Below, piece after piece: positions 7,166-14,572 of a stretch of 14,572 bases of DNA. The number at the start of each line of letters is the position of its first letter. The first letter of the stretch is position 1. The stretch spans positions 3,387 through 17,958 of the forward strand of contig MGQK01000046.1 of the NCBI GenBank assembly GCA_001797815.1, written 5' to 3'. The translations under genes and the position numbers were made by a program. The notes beneath the pieces were generated by a model, which was not told the origin of the DNA, did not search any database, and saw nothing but the letters and a program-made list of their open reading frames with translations. The DNA comes from Deltaproteobacteria bacterium RBG_13_61_14. GTDB taxonomy: Bacteria > RBG-13-61-14.

Positions 7166-7263
7166 GAAACCTCAAAACCCGAAACCAGGAACCCGGAACC
7201 AATCTCTTCCGTTCCGGCCCGGCCATTTGCTCCCCATTCGCCTCCAGCCGGACCCAAATCCTT

Positions 7264-7292
7264 TTGACTCTCCCCTCGATTTGCTTTAAGCT
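7264..7292 (+). promoter_or_regulatory. Weak candidate promoter for the glycosyltransferase
   Basis: TTGACT (7264-7269, 5 of 6) is followed after 17 bases by TAAGCT (3 of 6). The GC-poor patch at 7279-7299 fits a promoter, but the -10 is poor. Confidence 0.25.
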
Positions 7293-7311
7293 AAATTCAG
7301 TCATCTCCCGT

Positions 7312-9396
7312 ATGGCCAAAAAAAAGAAAAAGATCAAGCCGGCTCCTGACTCACCCGCCCCCACCCTTGCCAAGCTAAAAATTCCGGCGCGCTGGAAAAG
7401 CCCCTGGGTAGCTTTAGCCTTGATCATCGCGATCGGCTTCGGCTTTCGGATCTCGACCACCTTGTTTACCCCCTTGCTCTATCCCGACTCGGTCCAATAC
7501 CTCTACCTGGCCCAAGAAATCCAGAACGGAAGCTTTTTCCACGCCGATTACAACCTCGATCAGGGATTCCTCCACTCCCGCCGGCTGCCCCCGCTCTATC
7601 CCTTCCTCCTCGCCCTGGCCCCCGGGCTGACCAACTACGGCGAATACATCGGCGCCTGGATCTCGATCCTCTTCAGCCTCGCCACTTTTCTCCCCGCCTT
7701 CTGGTTGGGCCGCCGGCTCGACTCTCCGGCCGCGGGTCTCCTGGCCGCAGGTCTGATGACCTTCCCATGGTTCATCCTCCGCTACGCCAGCCCGGTGCTG
7801 ACCGAGGCCACTTTCACCTTCTTTTTCACCCTGGCCCTGGTCATGGGCTATCGGGCCATGGACCGAAAGACCGCAGGCGCATTTGCGCTGGCCGGGGCGT
7901 TCTCCAGCCTGGCTTACCTGACCCGCGATGTCGGCATCACCACCGTCTTCGTGACCGGCTTTTTCGCCGCGGTCCGGCTCGCGCTCCTGGATCGCATCCC
8001 TTGGCGCCGTCTCGGCCTGTTCCTGGCGGTTCTTTTTGCCGCCTTTTCCCTCTGCTCCTTTCCCTATTGGCTGCATCTCCGGGTCCACACCGGTCACTGG
8101 GGCTTATCCTCCCAGGTGGGTAACCGCACGCTCGGTGAATACATCATGCTTTACGGCGGCTCGCGGCTGGACCGAGACCGGCTCCCGGGCCGGGAAGAAG
8201 GCACCGACTCCCTGGAAGAAGCAACCCGAACCGGCGAGCCGGCCGAACCTTCTCTGAAGAGCCTGCCGGCTCTGGCCTTCAAGGTCTTGGCGCTCTCCGG
8301 CGATTACGCGGCCGCGTTTAACAAGAAATTCGGATGGTTCTTAAGCTCGATTCTATTGCTCAGCCTGGCCTCTTCCCTGGTCGGCATGTTCCGCCGTGCT
8401 CCGACTCGACCGACGGTGGATGAATTATATTTCTGGGTCTGGATCCTCCATTTCCTGGCCCTCTACGCGCTGCTCACTCCCTACATGGTGGACGAGCGCT
8501 ATCTCTATCCCCTGACTGCGCCTGCCGCGCTGGCCGGCGCCCTGGGCGTGGTTCGCCTGGCCCGAAGGGTCGGCGGCCGGTGGTTCGCAAACAGCCCCGG
8601 GGTGATTCCCCTCGCCTCCGGGCTGGTCATCGTCACCGCCTTCGTCACCTTATGGCCCGACTTCAAAATCCATTACCTGCGCATGTCACCGAAGACTCTC
8701 GAGCTTAAGTATGCCTCCGGGTATAGAAAAGCCGCGCGGTTTGTCCGGGAGCACGGCCTGATCCCTCCGGGCAAGACGATCATGGCCCGCAAGCCTTTTG
8801 TCGCTTATTATTTGCGGGGACAGTTCGAATTGCTGCCCAAGACGGTGAAAGAGGTGGAGCAAGCCGCGGTCCAGGGCAAGGCCGATTTCCTGGCGGTGGA
8901 TACCTTTACCCTGGCCATGACCCGACCCCTGCTCCTGCCCCTGGCCTATCCGGACCAGCCGGTTCCGGGCGTGCGCGTGATTTACAACCAGGTTTTCCCC
9001 GAATACCGGCGCGTCATCACCTTCTACGACCTCAAGCCCTCGGGCCCGGAGCCGAGTTGCAGCTCGGAGCATCGCACCGCGGCCCAGCATCTGAGAGCCG
9101 CCGGCCTCTATTTGGAACAAGGCCGGATTTACGAAGGCCTGGTCGAAGCGCGAAAGGTCCTGGCCCAAAATCCGGAGGATGTGACCGCCCGCGGGCTGGT
9201 CATGGATGCGTATCGGCAGTATTACCTCCATTCCCCCTCCGGTCCGATTCCGCTTTCCCTGTTCATTACAACGATCAAGGATTATCTGGAAGTGAACCCC
9301 GACGACCGGCAGGTGCAACAGCAATTTGAAAAAATGATGCGCTTGGTCGAGGAAGTCGCTCCCGGGGTTTACATGAAAAAATCAAATATGCACTAA
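7312..9396 (+). CDS. GT39-like (ArnT/PMT-type) membrane glycosyltransferase
   Basis: 694 residues. A Lys-rich cytoplasmic N-terminus (MAKKKKKIKP) precedes the first membrane helix (about 32-46). The first external loop carries LYPDSVQY, with Asp59 at the position of the GT-C catalytic acid. Many further membrane helices follow, including ones near TRDVGITTVF and in the segment with DERYLYPL. After about residue 480 there is a soluble domain, and near 587-640 a TPR-like helical pair (LYLEQGRIYEGLVEARKVL). Such enzymes transfer sugars from polyprenyl-phosphate donors to lipid, glycan or protein acceptors at the outer face of the inner membrane. ATG 7312 is chosen over an in-frame TTG at 7264 because the latter falls on a possible -35; neither has a strong ribosome site. 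A stump of a paralogue follows directly. Confidence 0.85.
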   Translation: MAKKKKKIKPAPDSPAPTLAKLKIPARWKSPWVALALIIAIGFGFRISTTLFTPLLYPDSVQYLYLAQEIQNGSFFHADYNLDQGFLHSRRLPPLYPFLLALAPGLTNYGEYIGAWISILFSLATFLPAFWLGRRLDSPAAGLLAAGLMTFPWFILRYASPVLTEATFTFFFTLALVMGYRAMDRKTAGAFALAGAFSSLAYLTRDVGITTVFVTGFFAAVRLALLDRIPWRRLGLFLAVLFAAFSLCSFPYWLHLRVHTGHWGLSSQVGNRTLGEYIMLYGGSRLDRDRLPGREEGTDSLEEATRTGEPAEPSLKSLPALAFKVLALSGDYAAAFNKKFGWFLSSILLLSLASSLVGMFRRAPTRPTVDELYFWVWILHFLALYALLTPYMVDERYLYPLTAPAALAGALGVVRLARRVGGRWFANSPGVIPLASGLVIVTAFVTLWPDFKIHYLRMSPKTLELKYASGYRKAARFVREHGLIPPGKTIMARKPFVAYYLRGQFELLPKTVKEVEQAAVQGKADFLAVDTFTLAMTRPLLLPLAYPDQPVPGVRVIYNQVFPEYRRVITFYDLKPSGPEPSCSSEHRTAAQHLRAAGLYLEQGRIYEGLVEARKVLAQNPEDVTARGLVMDAYRQYYLHSPSGPIPLSLFITTIKDYLEVNPDDRQVQQQFEKMMRLVEEVAPGVYMKKSNMH

Positions 9397-9438
9397 GTGG
9401 GGACATCCTTCCATTCTTCTCTGAACGGACCTACTTTC

Positions 9439-9603
9439 ATGACCGAAACCCAAAACTTGGCAGCTCGTCAGCCCCGGATGGAGCCAGACTCCACACCCAA
9501 GCGAACCCTTCCGCCTCGCTGGAAAAACCCCTGGGCCGGCGTGGCCTTGTTGATCCTAGAAGATGGTAGAAGATGGTGTCAGACACTGACTTATGACTTA
9601 TGA
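9439..9603 (+). pseudogene. Truncated second GT39 copy (N-terminal stump)
   Basis: The 54-codon frame reads PPRWKNPWAGVALLIL, closely matching PARWKSPWVALALIIA of the gene just upstream, and at DNA level CTGGAAAA(A/G)(C)CCCTGGG is shared. After LLIL the similarity stops and the frame runs into EDGRRWCQTLTYDL, encoded by short repeats. It is therefore the first ~40 codons of a tandem paralogue, cut off at about 9557. Its TGA lies beyond the stop of the convergent split-barrel gene, so the two overlap by 3 bases. It is presumably not functional. Confidence 0.75.
9557..9600. repeat. Short direct repeats and a palindrome at the paralogue breakpoint
   Basis: TAGAAGATGG occurs twice head to tail (9557-9566, 9567-9576). 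Then comes the palindrome GTGTC-A-GACAC (9576-9586), followed by TGACTTA twice (9587-9600). The last repeat overlaps the stop codon of the convergent gene. The layout suggests an old insertion/deletion scar or the end of a REP-like element. Confidence 0.6.
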
Positions 9604-10437
9604 AAGTTCGGGTGGAAAGATTCTCCGGCCCGGCACGGGCGGGGCCGCGGTGTAGCTTTCCTGCAAATGGATCACGCCTTGCCGGCGGCCGGATTGGTCT
9701 TCTTCGCCCGTGAAAACGCCCTTGACCTGATAAGCCACCGGCGCCAGGGTGAAGACCGATCCGGCTACTTTCATGCCCGGCCGCAGTTGGCTCAGGGGAT
9801 GGTCATCGTTCCGGGGCATGACAAAGGCCAGGTCGTTCGCGCTGCGGGCATGGAGGTCCAGGCACGGCACCGCCACCGGTGTGCCATCCTCCTCCACAAA
9901 GCCCAAGTGCTTCAGCGCCAGCCTTCGGTTGAATTTTTCCAGCACCGGCCCCGGCATCACCGCCGGACCGTGGCCGCCAGGGCCGTCCGCCCGGACCGGC
10001 TCCCGCAGCAGGTTGTAGAACATGGCCGCGGCCAGACCCAGCGGCACCGGCCCGCGCGCTTCCCGCACCCGGATCACCCCCACCTCCCCGGCCCCGGTGT
10101 AGGCGTTGTAGCGGAACATGGCCTTGCGGTTGAAATAATCCAGGTAAGGGCCCTGGCGCACGAACTCCGCGAACTCGCCGACCACGATCCACGAATAGAG
10201 GCCCGGGCCAATCACGTTGATGGTAATGCGGCCGTTGGCCAGCAGGTTCCGCGCCGTCTTCCAGATCATCATCCGCACGAAGATCAGGGTGTTCTCGTCG
10301 GCCAGGCTGGTCGAGAGCAGCGGCACCACGTTGGGGATGCCCTCGTTGCTCTTCGTGGCCGCGAACTTGGGGAAGGCGTCGCCCCGGAGCGCCTTTTGCG
10401 CCGGCCGGGGCAGGCGGTCAAAACGGGCGAGCGGCAT
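9598..10437 (-). CDS. PPOX/FMN-binding split-barrel-like protein, two barrel halves
   Basis: 279 residues. The first half (about 21-126) has the split-barrel pattern: KSNEGIPNVVPLLSTS, then TLIFV, then TARNLLANGRITINVIG. The second half (about 172-261) repeats the theme: EEDGTPVAVPCLDL, then NDLAFVMPRND, then the Tyr-Gln-Val-Lys-Gly element at 236-240. This resembles the pyridoxamine-phosphate-oxidase-like / flavin reductase fold; bound cofactor (FMN, F420 or haem) is not determinable. The ATG at 10437 overlaps the TGA of the glycyl radical enzyme by one base (TGATG), so the pair is translationally coupled and likely works in the same process. A longer frame upstream in this phase is only the shadow of the enzyme gene. 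It could act in electron transfer or in protecting or repairing the partner; that is inference. Confidence 0.75.
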   Translation of the reverse strand: MPLARFDRLPRPAQKALRGDAFPKFAATKSNEGIPNVVPLLSTSLADENTLIFVRMMIWKTARNLLANGRITINVIGPGLYSWIVVGEFAEFVRQGPYLDYFNRKAMFRYNAYTGAGEVGVIRVREARGPVPLGLAAAMFYNLLREPVRADGPGGHGPAVMPGPVLEKFNRRLALKHLGFVEEDGTPVAVPCLDLHARSANDLAFVMPRNDDHPLSQLRPGMKVAGSVFTLAPVAYQVKGVFTGEEDQSGRRQGVIHLQESYTAAPPVPGRRIFPPELS

Positions 10438-12851
10438 CAGCCCTCTCCCCGCACCAGGGCATGCGCCTCGCGGGAAATAATCTCCTCCTGGATCTCCTGG
10501 CCCAGGGTGGTGAAGTAAGCGTTGTAGCCGGTGACTCGAACCAGCAGGTTGTGAAAGCTTTCCGGTTCTTTCTGCGCCTGGCGTAAAAGCTCGGGCGAGA
10601 CCAGGTTCACCTGCAGGGCCGAGCCGCCCTTTTCCGCGTAGCCTTGGAGGAAGGCCTTGAGCTTGTTCCGGCCGGCCGGGGTGCGGAGCAGGGCCGGGTT
10701 GAAGCTGATGGTGTGGGAAGCGCCGTTGGGCACGGTGGAAAGGTCCAGGTTCGCGACCGAGAGCGCCACCGCGGTGGGGCCGCAGCGGTCGGTCCCGGTC
10801 ACCGGGCAGACCCCGTTGGAAAGATAAGTGCCCCGGGGCCGGCCGTCCGGCGTGGCGCTCAGGCTGTTGGCATAAAATATCCAATAGTTCCAGGACAGGT
10901 AGCCGGCCCGGAAGCGCCGGCCGGTCGCCGGCGAGACCCGGCGGAAGACCTCCCGGCTGAAATGAGCGTTCAGGCGACGGGCGATCGCGTCCGCCTCCGG
11001 GTCGTCGTTCCCGTATTTGGGCGCCTTGTGCGAGAGCTTCTGGCGGAGGACTTCCTGGTCTTTGAAGTTGCTGCGCAGCGCCAGCAAGAGCTCGCGCATG
11101 GAGACGCTCTCGGTATCGAAAACCAGCTTCTTGACCGCGGCCAGCGAGTCCACCGCGGTGGCCAGGGCCACGCCCTCGACCGTGATGAAGTTATGCCACG
11201 GCCCCCCGGCCGAGACGTCCTTGCCCTTTTCCGCGCAGCCGTCCACCAGGGCCGATAGATAGGGGGTCGGCTCGAAGCGGGCGCGAATGGCATCCGCCTC
11301 GCCCGCGCTCTTCAGGATCCGGTCCATCAGCGCGTCGAGCTGGGTCTCGAAGGCTCGATAAAACTCTTCAAAGCTCGAGAAGCGCTCCGGGTTTCCGGTG
11401 CGAGCGCCCAGCCGCCACTTCCAACGCAGGTCGCGGCCGTTGCCCATGACCAGCTCCACCGCCTTGGCCAGGTTGAGGTTCACGTCCACCGTGCCCGAGC
11501 GGTCGTTGCCCTGGAGCGTGTTCTCCAGGCACCCGACCGGCGCATAGTCCCAGAGTTTATCTTCCGGCAGACCGGCCCATTTGAGCCCGGCCATGGAGGT
11601 CTCGTCGAAATTGAGCAGGAAAGGCGCGCCCTGGGCCTTGGCCAGCAATTCCACGATCCGGTCGAGCAGTTCGTCCGGCGTGCCGCGGTGCAGCCGGAGG
11701 TTCGGCTTCGGCTCCAGCAGGTTCATGTCCTCGATCACGTCCAGGAACAGCCAGGTCAGCTCGTTGCTCGCGTCCTTCTCCTCCGGCCCGATCCCGCCCA
11801 GCGTGATCAATTGACCGAAGCCGGAATTGATCCCCTGGTTCGGACCGACCCGGCCCATGAAGTCATAAGCGTAATTGTGCTTGATGAAGTAGCACTGCAA
11901 AAGCTCGCGCGCCTGCTCGCGGTCGAGCCGGCCCGACTCGAGATCGCGCCGAAAATAGGGATACAGGTATTGATCCACCCGTCCCGGCGACAGCCCCGGG
12001 CCCGGGTAGCTCTCCGCCGCCATCACCAGCATGTGCGTGAGCCACAGCGACTGCACCGCCTCGGCAAAGCTCTCGGCCGGCTGCCAGGGCACCTTGCGGC
12101 AGCGGCCGGCAATGGCCTGGAGCTCTTTTTTCCGCTCCGGGTCCGACTCGGCTGCGAGAAGCCGTTCGGCTTCTGCGGCATAGCGCTCGGCGAAAAGCCC
12201 GGCCGCCTCGCCGGCAATGATCAGCGCGCGCAAGAACTCCGCATGCTCGGCCGAAGCTCCGGCTTGCAGGGCCTTGAACTCCGCGACCAGGCCCGAGAAG
12301 CCGCGCTCGATCACCTTGGCGTAGTTGGGGATCAGGTGGCCGGGGACCGCGCCGCAGTTGCCGATCCCGAAAAAGTTGAGCCGCAAGTTGGACCAGCGCC
12401 ATTTCTTTTCCGCCCGCTGCCACTCTTCCCGCTCCCGGGGAGTCAGGGTCTTGGAAAGGGCGGTGTTAAAGTAGGAGCCGACGATCAGCTCGCCCGCCAG
12501 GATTTTGACCGGGAGATATTTTTTCAACACTTGCTGGAAGAAAATCGCGCGCCGCACCGCGAGCGGCTCCTGCCAGAAGCCTTCGGGCAATTCCACCGGG
12601 GTGGCGGTGGCGAGCAGGGTGTCCTGCATGGCATTGCTGAAGAGAAAAACTTCGGGCGCTACTCCCCAGTGGTGGGGGGAGAAGAGGATATCGTGGGGGT
12701 CGCCGGTGCTGAAGGCCAGGACTTCATTGCGGAAATAGTCGCGCTGGCGGAAGGAAAAATATTCTTCGCGGAGCCGCTTCACCCGGGGCGAGAGCTGGTC
12801 CGAAGGCGACCAGATATTGTCTTCAATTTTCAGCGCGGTTCCGGTTGCCAT
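10437..12851 (-). CDS. Glycyl radical enzyme (dehydratase/lyase class, substrate unknown)
   Basis: 804 residues, full length. The thiyl-radical Cys441 sits in VGCLE with Glu443 two residues on, the arrangement of dehydratase, choline-lyase and arylacetate-type enzymes, not the Cys-Cys of pyruvate formate-lyase. The glycyl radical is Gly775 in RVTGYNAYF, followed by a 29-residue tail. The Cys-Gly distance (334 residues) agrees with known members. Typical segments such as GHLIPNYAKVIERG and DASNELTWLFLDV are present. The usual GH..xDY Asp is Asn here, which may tune the substrate. The ATG at 12851 has AGGAGG 9 nt upstream. Reaction chemistry requires an activating radical-SAM enzyme, not encoded in the window. 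It is co-directional with anmK and coupled to the split-barrel gene. Class is sure; substrate is not. Confidence 0.9.
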   Translation of the reverse strand: MATGTALKIEDNIWSPSDQLSPRVKRLREEYFSFRQRDYFRNEVLAFSTGDPHDILFSPHHWGVAPEVFLFSNAMQDTLLATATPVELPEGFWQEPLAVRRAIFFQQVLKKYLPVKILAGELIVGSYFNTALSKTLTPREREEWQRAEKKWRWSNLRLNFFGIGNCGAVPGHLIPNYAKVIERGFSGLVAEFKALQAGASAEHAEFLRALIIAGEAAGLFAERYAAEAERLLAAESDPERKKELQAIAGRCRKVPWQPAESFAEAVQSLWLTHMLVMAAESYPGPGLSPGRVDQYLYPYFRRDLESGRLDREQARELLQCYFIKHNYAYDFMGRVGPNQGINSGFGQLITLGGIGPEEKDASNELTWLFLDVIEDMNLLEPKPNLRLHRGTPDELLDRIVELLAKAQGAPFLLNFDETSMAGLKWAGLPEDKLWDYAPVGCLENTLQGNDRSGTVDVNLNLAKAVELVMGNGRDLRWKWRLGARTGNPERFSSFEEFYRAFETQLDALMDRILKSAGEADAIRARFEPTPYLSALVDGCAEKGKDVSAGGPWHNFITVEGVALATAVDSLAAVKKLVFDTESVSMRELLLALRSNFKDQEVLRQKLSHKAPKYGNDDPEADAIARRLNAHFSREVFRRVSPATGRRFRAGYLSWNYWIFYANSLSATPDGRPRGTYLSNGVCPVTGTDRCGPTAVALSVANLDLSTVPNGASHTISFNPALLRTPAGRNKLKAFLQGYAEKGGSALQVNLVSPELLRQAQKEPESFHNLLVRVTGYNAYFTTLGQEIQEEIISREAHALVRGEG

Positions 12852-12883
12852 CTCTCTGGTCCTCCTGTCGTCCCTATACTATA

Positions 12884-12912
12884 AATATACCTTAAGCCTG
12901 CCGGCAGCGCAA
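12884..12912 (-). promoter_or_regulatory. Possible internal promoter for the glycyl radical enzyme
   Basis: On the minus strand TTGCGC (12907-12912, weak -35) and TATATT (12884-12889, 5 of 6) are 17 bases apart, overlapping the anmK stop. The surrounding stretch TATATTTATAGTATAG is strikingly AT-rich in a GC-rich setting. The enzyme may thus be regulated apart from anmK. Confidence 0.35.
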
Positions 12913-14070
12913 CGGCCAGCAAAGCTTGCCCAGGACCGCGCGCTTCCCGGCCCCGGTGGCGCCGGGCAGGTTGCCGGGCCGGCCATGCCAGCTTTCATAG
13001 GCCAGGACGGCAAAGGCGATCGCCTCCTTGGCATCGGCCGGGACTCCCAGGGCGTCAATGGGAATCACCTTCGCCGGCGCAAAGAGTTCTGCCAGGCGGC
13101 GCATCATCGCCCGATTGTTCACTCCGCCGCCGGACACGATCACCTCGTCCGCCGCGAATTCCGCGGCATAGAATTGGCGATAATGGCGGTAAACCGAGTG
13201 CGCGGTCAGAGCCGCGGCGGTGGCGATCAAGTTGAGCCAGGCTCGGCGCGAGCGGGGTCGCTTCCGGGCCAGGAGGTGGTCCACGAACCCGGTTCCGAAT
13301 TCTTCCCGGCCGGTGGACTTGGGCGGCGGCTTCCGGAAAAAGGGGTGGCGCAGAAGCTCGGCCAGCAGCTCCGGGATGACCCTGCCCTGCTCGGCGTAAC
13401 CGCCGCGCCGGTCAAAGCGCTCGCGGCCCCGGCTCATGCGGCGGGTAAGCTCGTCGCTGACCATGTTACCGGGCCCGGAATCGGAAGCGGCCACGCCGGA
13501 GACCTCCCGGCAGCCAGCCGGAAGCAGGGTGAGGTTGGCGATGCCGCCGAGGTTGAGGAGGATGCGGTTTTGGCGGGGGTGGCGGAAGAGGAGGAAGTCC
13601 ACGTAGGGGACAAGGGGCGCGCCCTGTCCGCCGGCGGCGATGTCGGCCGGCCGGAAGTCGCTGATTACCGGGGTTCCGGTCCTGGCGGCGATGATTGCCG
13701 GCTCCGCCACCTGCAAAGTGGCGCGGATGCGGTGCCGGCCCATGGGTTGGGGATGGGGAAGGTGGTGCAGGGTCTGGCCGTGCGAGCCGATCAAGTTGAT
13801 CGCTGTCGGCTTTAACCCGGCCTGGGCGATCACCTGGAGCACGGCCTCGGCAAAAAGCTCGCCCAGGTAAAAGTTGAGCCGGGCCACCTGGTCCACGGTG
13901 CCGGTCTTGGGCGAAGAGGCCCGGCGGATGAGGTCGAGCGTCGGCTTCGAGTAAGGGATGGTCTGAAAGGCGAGCAACTTGACGCGCAGGGCTTTTTGGC
14001 CCTGGATGTCCACCAGGGCGGCGTCAATCCCGTCGTGGGAGGTCCCGGCCATCAGGCCTACGATCTTCAT
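12892..14070 (-). CDS. anmK: Anhydro-N-acetylmuramic acid kinase
   Basis: 392 residues, normal length. AnmK phosphorylates and opens 1,6-anhydro-MurNAc from cell-wall turnover to give MurNAc-6-P in the cytoplasm. Visible: the phosphate-binding start MAGTSHDGID (7-16), IGSHGQTLHH, SDFRPADIAAGGQGAP with the catalytic Asp, NLGGIANLTL, SGPGNMVSDEL, SGGGVNNRAMM and a C-terminal PADAKEAIAFA motif. In many members the segment before GPGN reads DTGPGN; here DSGPGN. The start lies 2 bases after the M20 gene's stop with no clear ribosome site, so translation probably depends on coupling. No murQ etherase is visible in the window. Confidence 0.95.
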   Translation of the reverse strand: MKIVGLMAGTSHDGIDAALVDIQGQKALRVKLLAFQTIPYSKPTLDLIRRASSPKTGTVDQVARLNFYLGELFAEAVLQVIAQAGLKPTAINLIGSHGQTLHHLPHPQPMGRHRIRATLQVAEPAIIAARTGTPVISDFRPADIAAGGQGAPLVPYVDFLLFRHPRQNRILLNLGGIANLTLLPAGCREVSGVAASDSGPGNMVSDELTRRMSRGRERFDRRGGYAEQGRVIPELLAELLRHPFFRKPPPKSTGREEFGTGFVDHLLARKRPRSRRAWLNLIATAAALTAHSVYRHYRQFYAAEFAADEVIVSGGGVNNRAMMRRLAELFAPAKVIPIDALGVPADAKEAIAFAVLAYESWHGRPGNLPGATGAGKRAVLGKLCWPLRCRQA

Positions 14071-14072
14071 TT

Positions 14073-14572
14073 TCAGCGGCGGCGCCGCGCCAGGAACTCC
14101 TCGCGCATCTTTTGCCGCAGCCGGGGATTGCGCAGCACCTCGACGCCGGTGAGCGCCAATGCCTGGACCGCCCGCAACATGGTCTCCATCCCGGCATCGC
14201 TGCCCGCGGCCAGGACAAAGCCGGGCGAGTGGCAGGCGGCATCGTTGCCGGGGATGGCCAGGGTGGGATGCAAGGTGGGGGCGCGGGAGGAAACATTTCC
14301 CACGTCGGTGCTTCCCATCTCCTGGTCTTCGGGTCCTTGCTGGATCGGAATATTCAGTTGCTGAAGCGCCCGGGTAAAGGTCTCTCCCAGCGCCCGGTTG
14401 GGCGCAAAAGGTTCGTAAGCATCCTTGTAGAAGATCTTGGCCCGCAGCCTGGACCCGGTGGCCTGGGCGGCCCCTTGCGCGCAGGCCCGGATGCGGCGGG
14501 CCAGGGCCCGGGTCTCGGCCATGGTCATGCCCCGCGCCAAGAAGCGGGCCGCGGCCCGCTCCGGGATGATGT
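14073..14572 (-). CDS. M20-family amidohydrolase/dipeptidase (C-terminal part; N-terminus off the right edge)
   Basis: The open frame runs from the right edge to TGA at 14073 and gives 165 complete residues. The stretch IIPERAAARFLARGMTMAET fits the dimerisation domain, and GSTDVGNVSSRAPTLHPTLAI is the characteristic C-terminal metal-domain segment of PM20D2/AbgB-like members (Ser-Asp-Val-Gly type, with a His). A Met/TTG in this stretch should not be taken as the start, since homology continues upstream. Family members hydrolyse N-acyl or dipeptide amides. It is the first visible gene of the cluster; anmK follows after 2 bases. The zinc ligands in the N-terminal half cannot be checked here. 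Confidence 0.8.
   Translation of the reverse strand, partial: IIPERAAARFLARGMTMAETRALARRIRACAQGAAQATGSRLRAKIFYKDAYEPFAPNRALGETFTRALQQLNIPIQQGPEDQEMGSTDVGNVSSRAPTLHPTLAIPGNDAACHSPGFVLAAGSDAGMETMLRAVQALALTGVEVLRNPRLRQKMREEFLARRRR

Noticed and set aside
7414-8097. Minus-strand open frame of 227 codons
   Set aside because: It is a shadow of the GT39 gene; the product is Gly/Glu-rich and without domains.
10438-10884. N-terminal extension of the split-barrel frame
   Set aside because: The residues are low-complexity and lie out of phase over the glycyl radical enzyme; homology starts at the ATG at 10437.
11688-12884. Plus-strand open frame of 398 codons
   Set aside because: It is antisense to the glycyl radical enzyme and is explained by high GC; the product is Arg/Leu/Gln-rich with no family look.
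12817-13815. Plus-strand open frame of 332 codons
   Set aside because: It is antisense to anmK, which has every family motif on the minus strand.
1-14572. CRISPR array, tRNA or rRNA genes
   Set aside because: No regularly spaced repeats, cloverleaf-like segments or rRNA-like stretches were seen by eye.

Overview
The window reads as chromosomal DNA of a Gram-negative, GC-rich bacterium with an anaerobic metabolism. The support is an outer-membrane style lipoprotein signal on the acylase, secreted proteases and an oxygen-sensitive glycyl radical enzyme. A zinc-ribbon (MJ0042-type) protein carrying a TPR domain fits Desulfobacterota, Acidobacteriota or Aminicenantes-like lineages, but the phylum cannot be fixed from sequence reading alone. 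Most genes are visibly GC-rich (for example 41 of 60 bases at 11461-11520). A block at about 1540-2970 is much poorer in GC (26 of 60 at 2161-2220; 23 of 60 at 2821-2880) and looks acquired.

Layout, left to right. Positions 1-1525 (minus) hold the N-terminal 508 residues of a secreted penicillin-acylase-family lipoprotein, cut by the window edge. The low-GC block follows: a URO-D-superfamily protein (1646-2713, minus) and, directly upstream of it, a 72-residue N-terminal remnant of a three-Cys-motif partner protein, TcmP (2726-2944, minus). Behind that remnant lie scrambled coding debris and a REP-like inverted repeat (3102-3155). Next come a two-gene minus-strand unit, an uncharacterised exported protein and an M48 metalloprotease with an ATGA overlap (3178-4487). 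Diverging from it, behind a good sigma70-like promoter, is a 693-residue zinc-ribbon/membrane/TPR protein (4679-6760) with an in-frame 72-bp tandem repeat. A small membrane protein (6754-7110, minus) converges on it. A GT39-like membrane glycosyltransferase (7312-9396, plus) is followed by the N-terminal stump of a second copy (9439-9603), which ends in short direct repeats and a palindrome.

The right third is one minus-strand cluster, read from the right edge leftward: an M20-family amidohydrolase (partial), anhydro-N-acetylmuramic acid kinase (anmK, 2-bp gap), a glycyl radical enzyme with its own RBS and a possible internal promoter, and a protein with two FMN-type split-barrel halves whose start overlaps the enzyme's stop by one base. 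The glycyl radical enzyme keeps the thiyl Cys (GCLE) and the C-terminal glycyl-radical motif, but no radical-SAM activase is encoded in the window. This enzyme/split-barrel pair is the strongest candidate for an unassigned pathway.

Together, the acylase, M20 hydrolase and anmK suggest cell-wall or peptide/amide scavenging. The zinc-ribbon/TPR and M48 genes suggest envelope assembly or quality control. These functional links are inferences from neighbourhood, not demonstrated.
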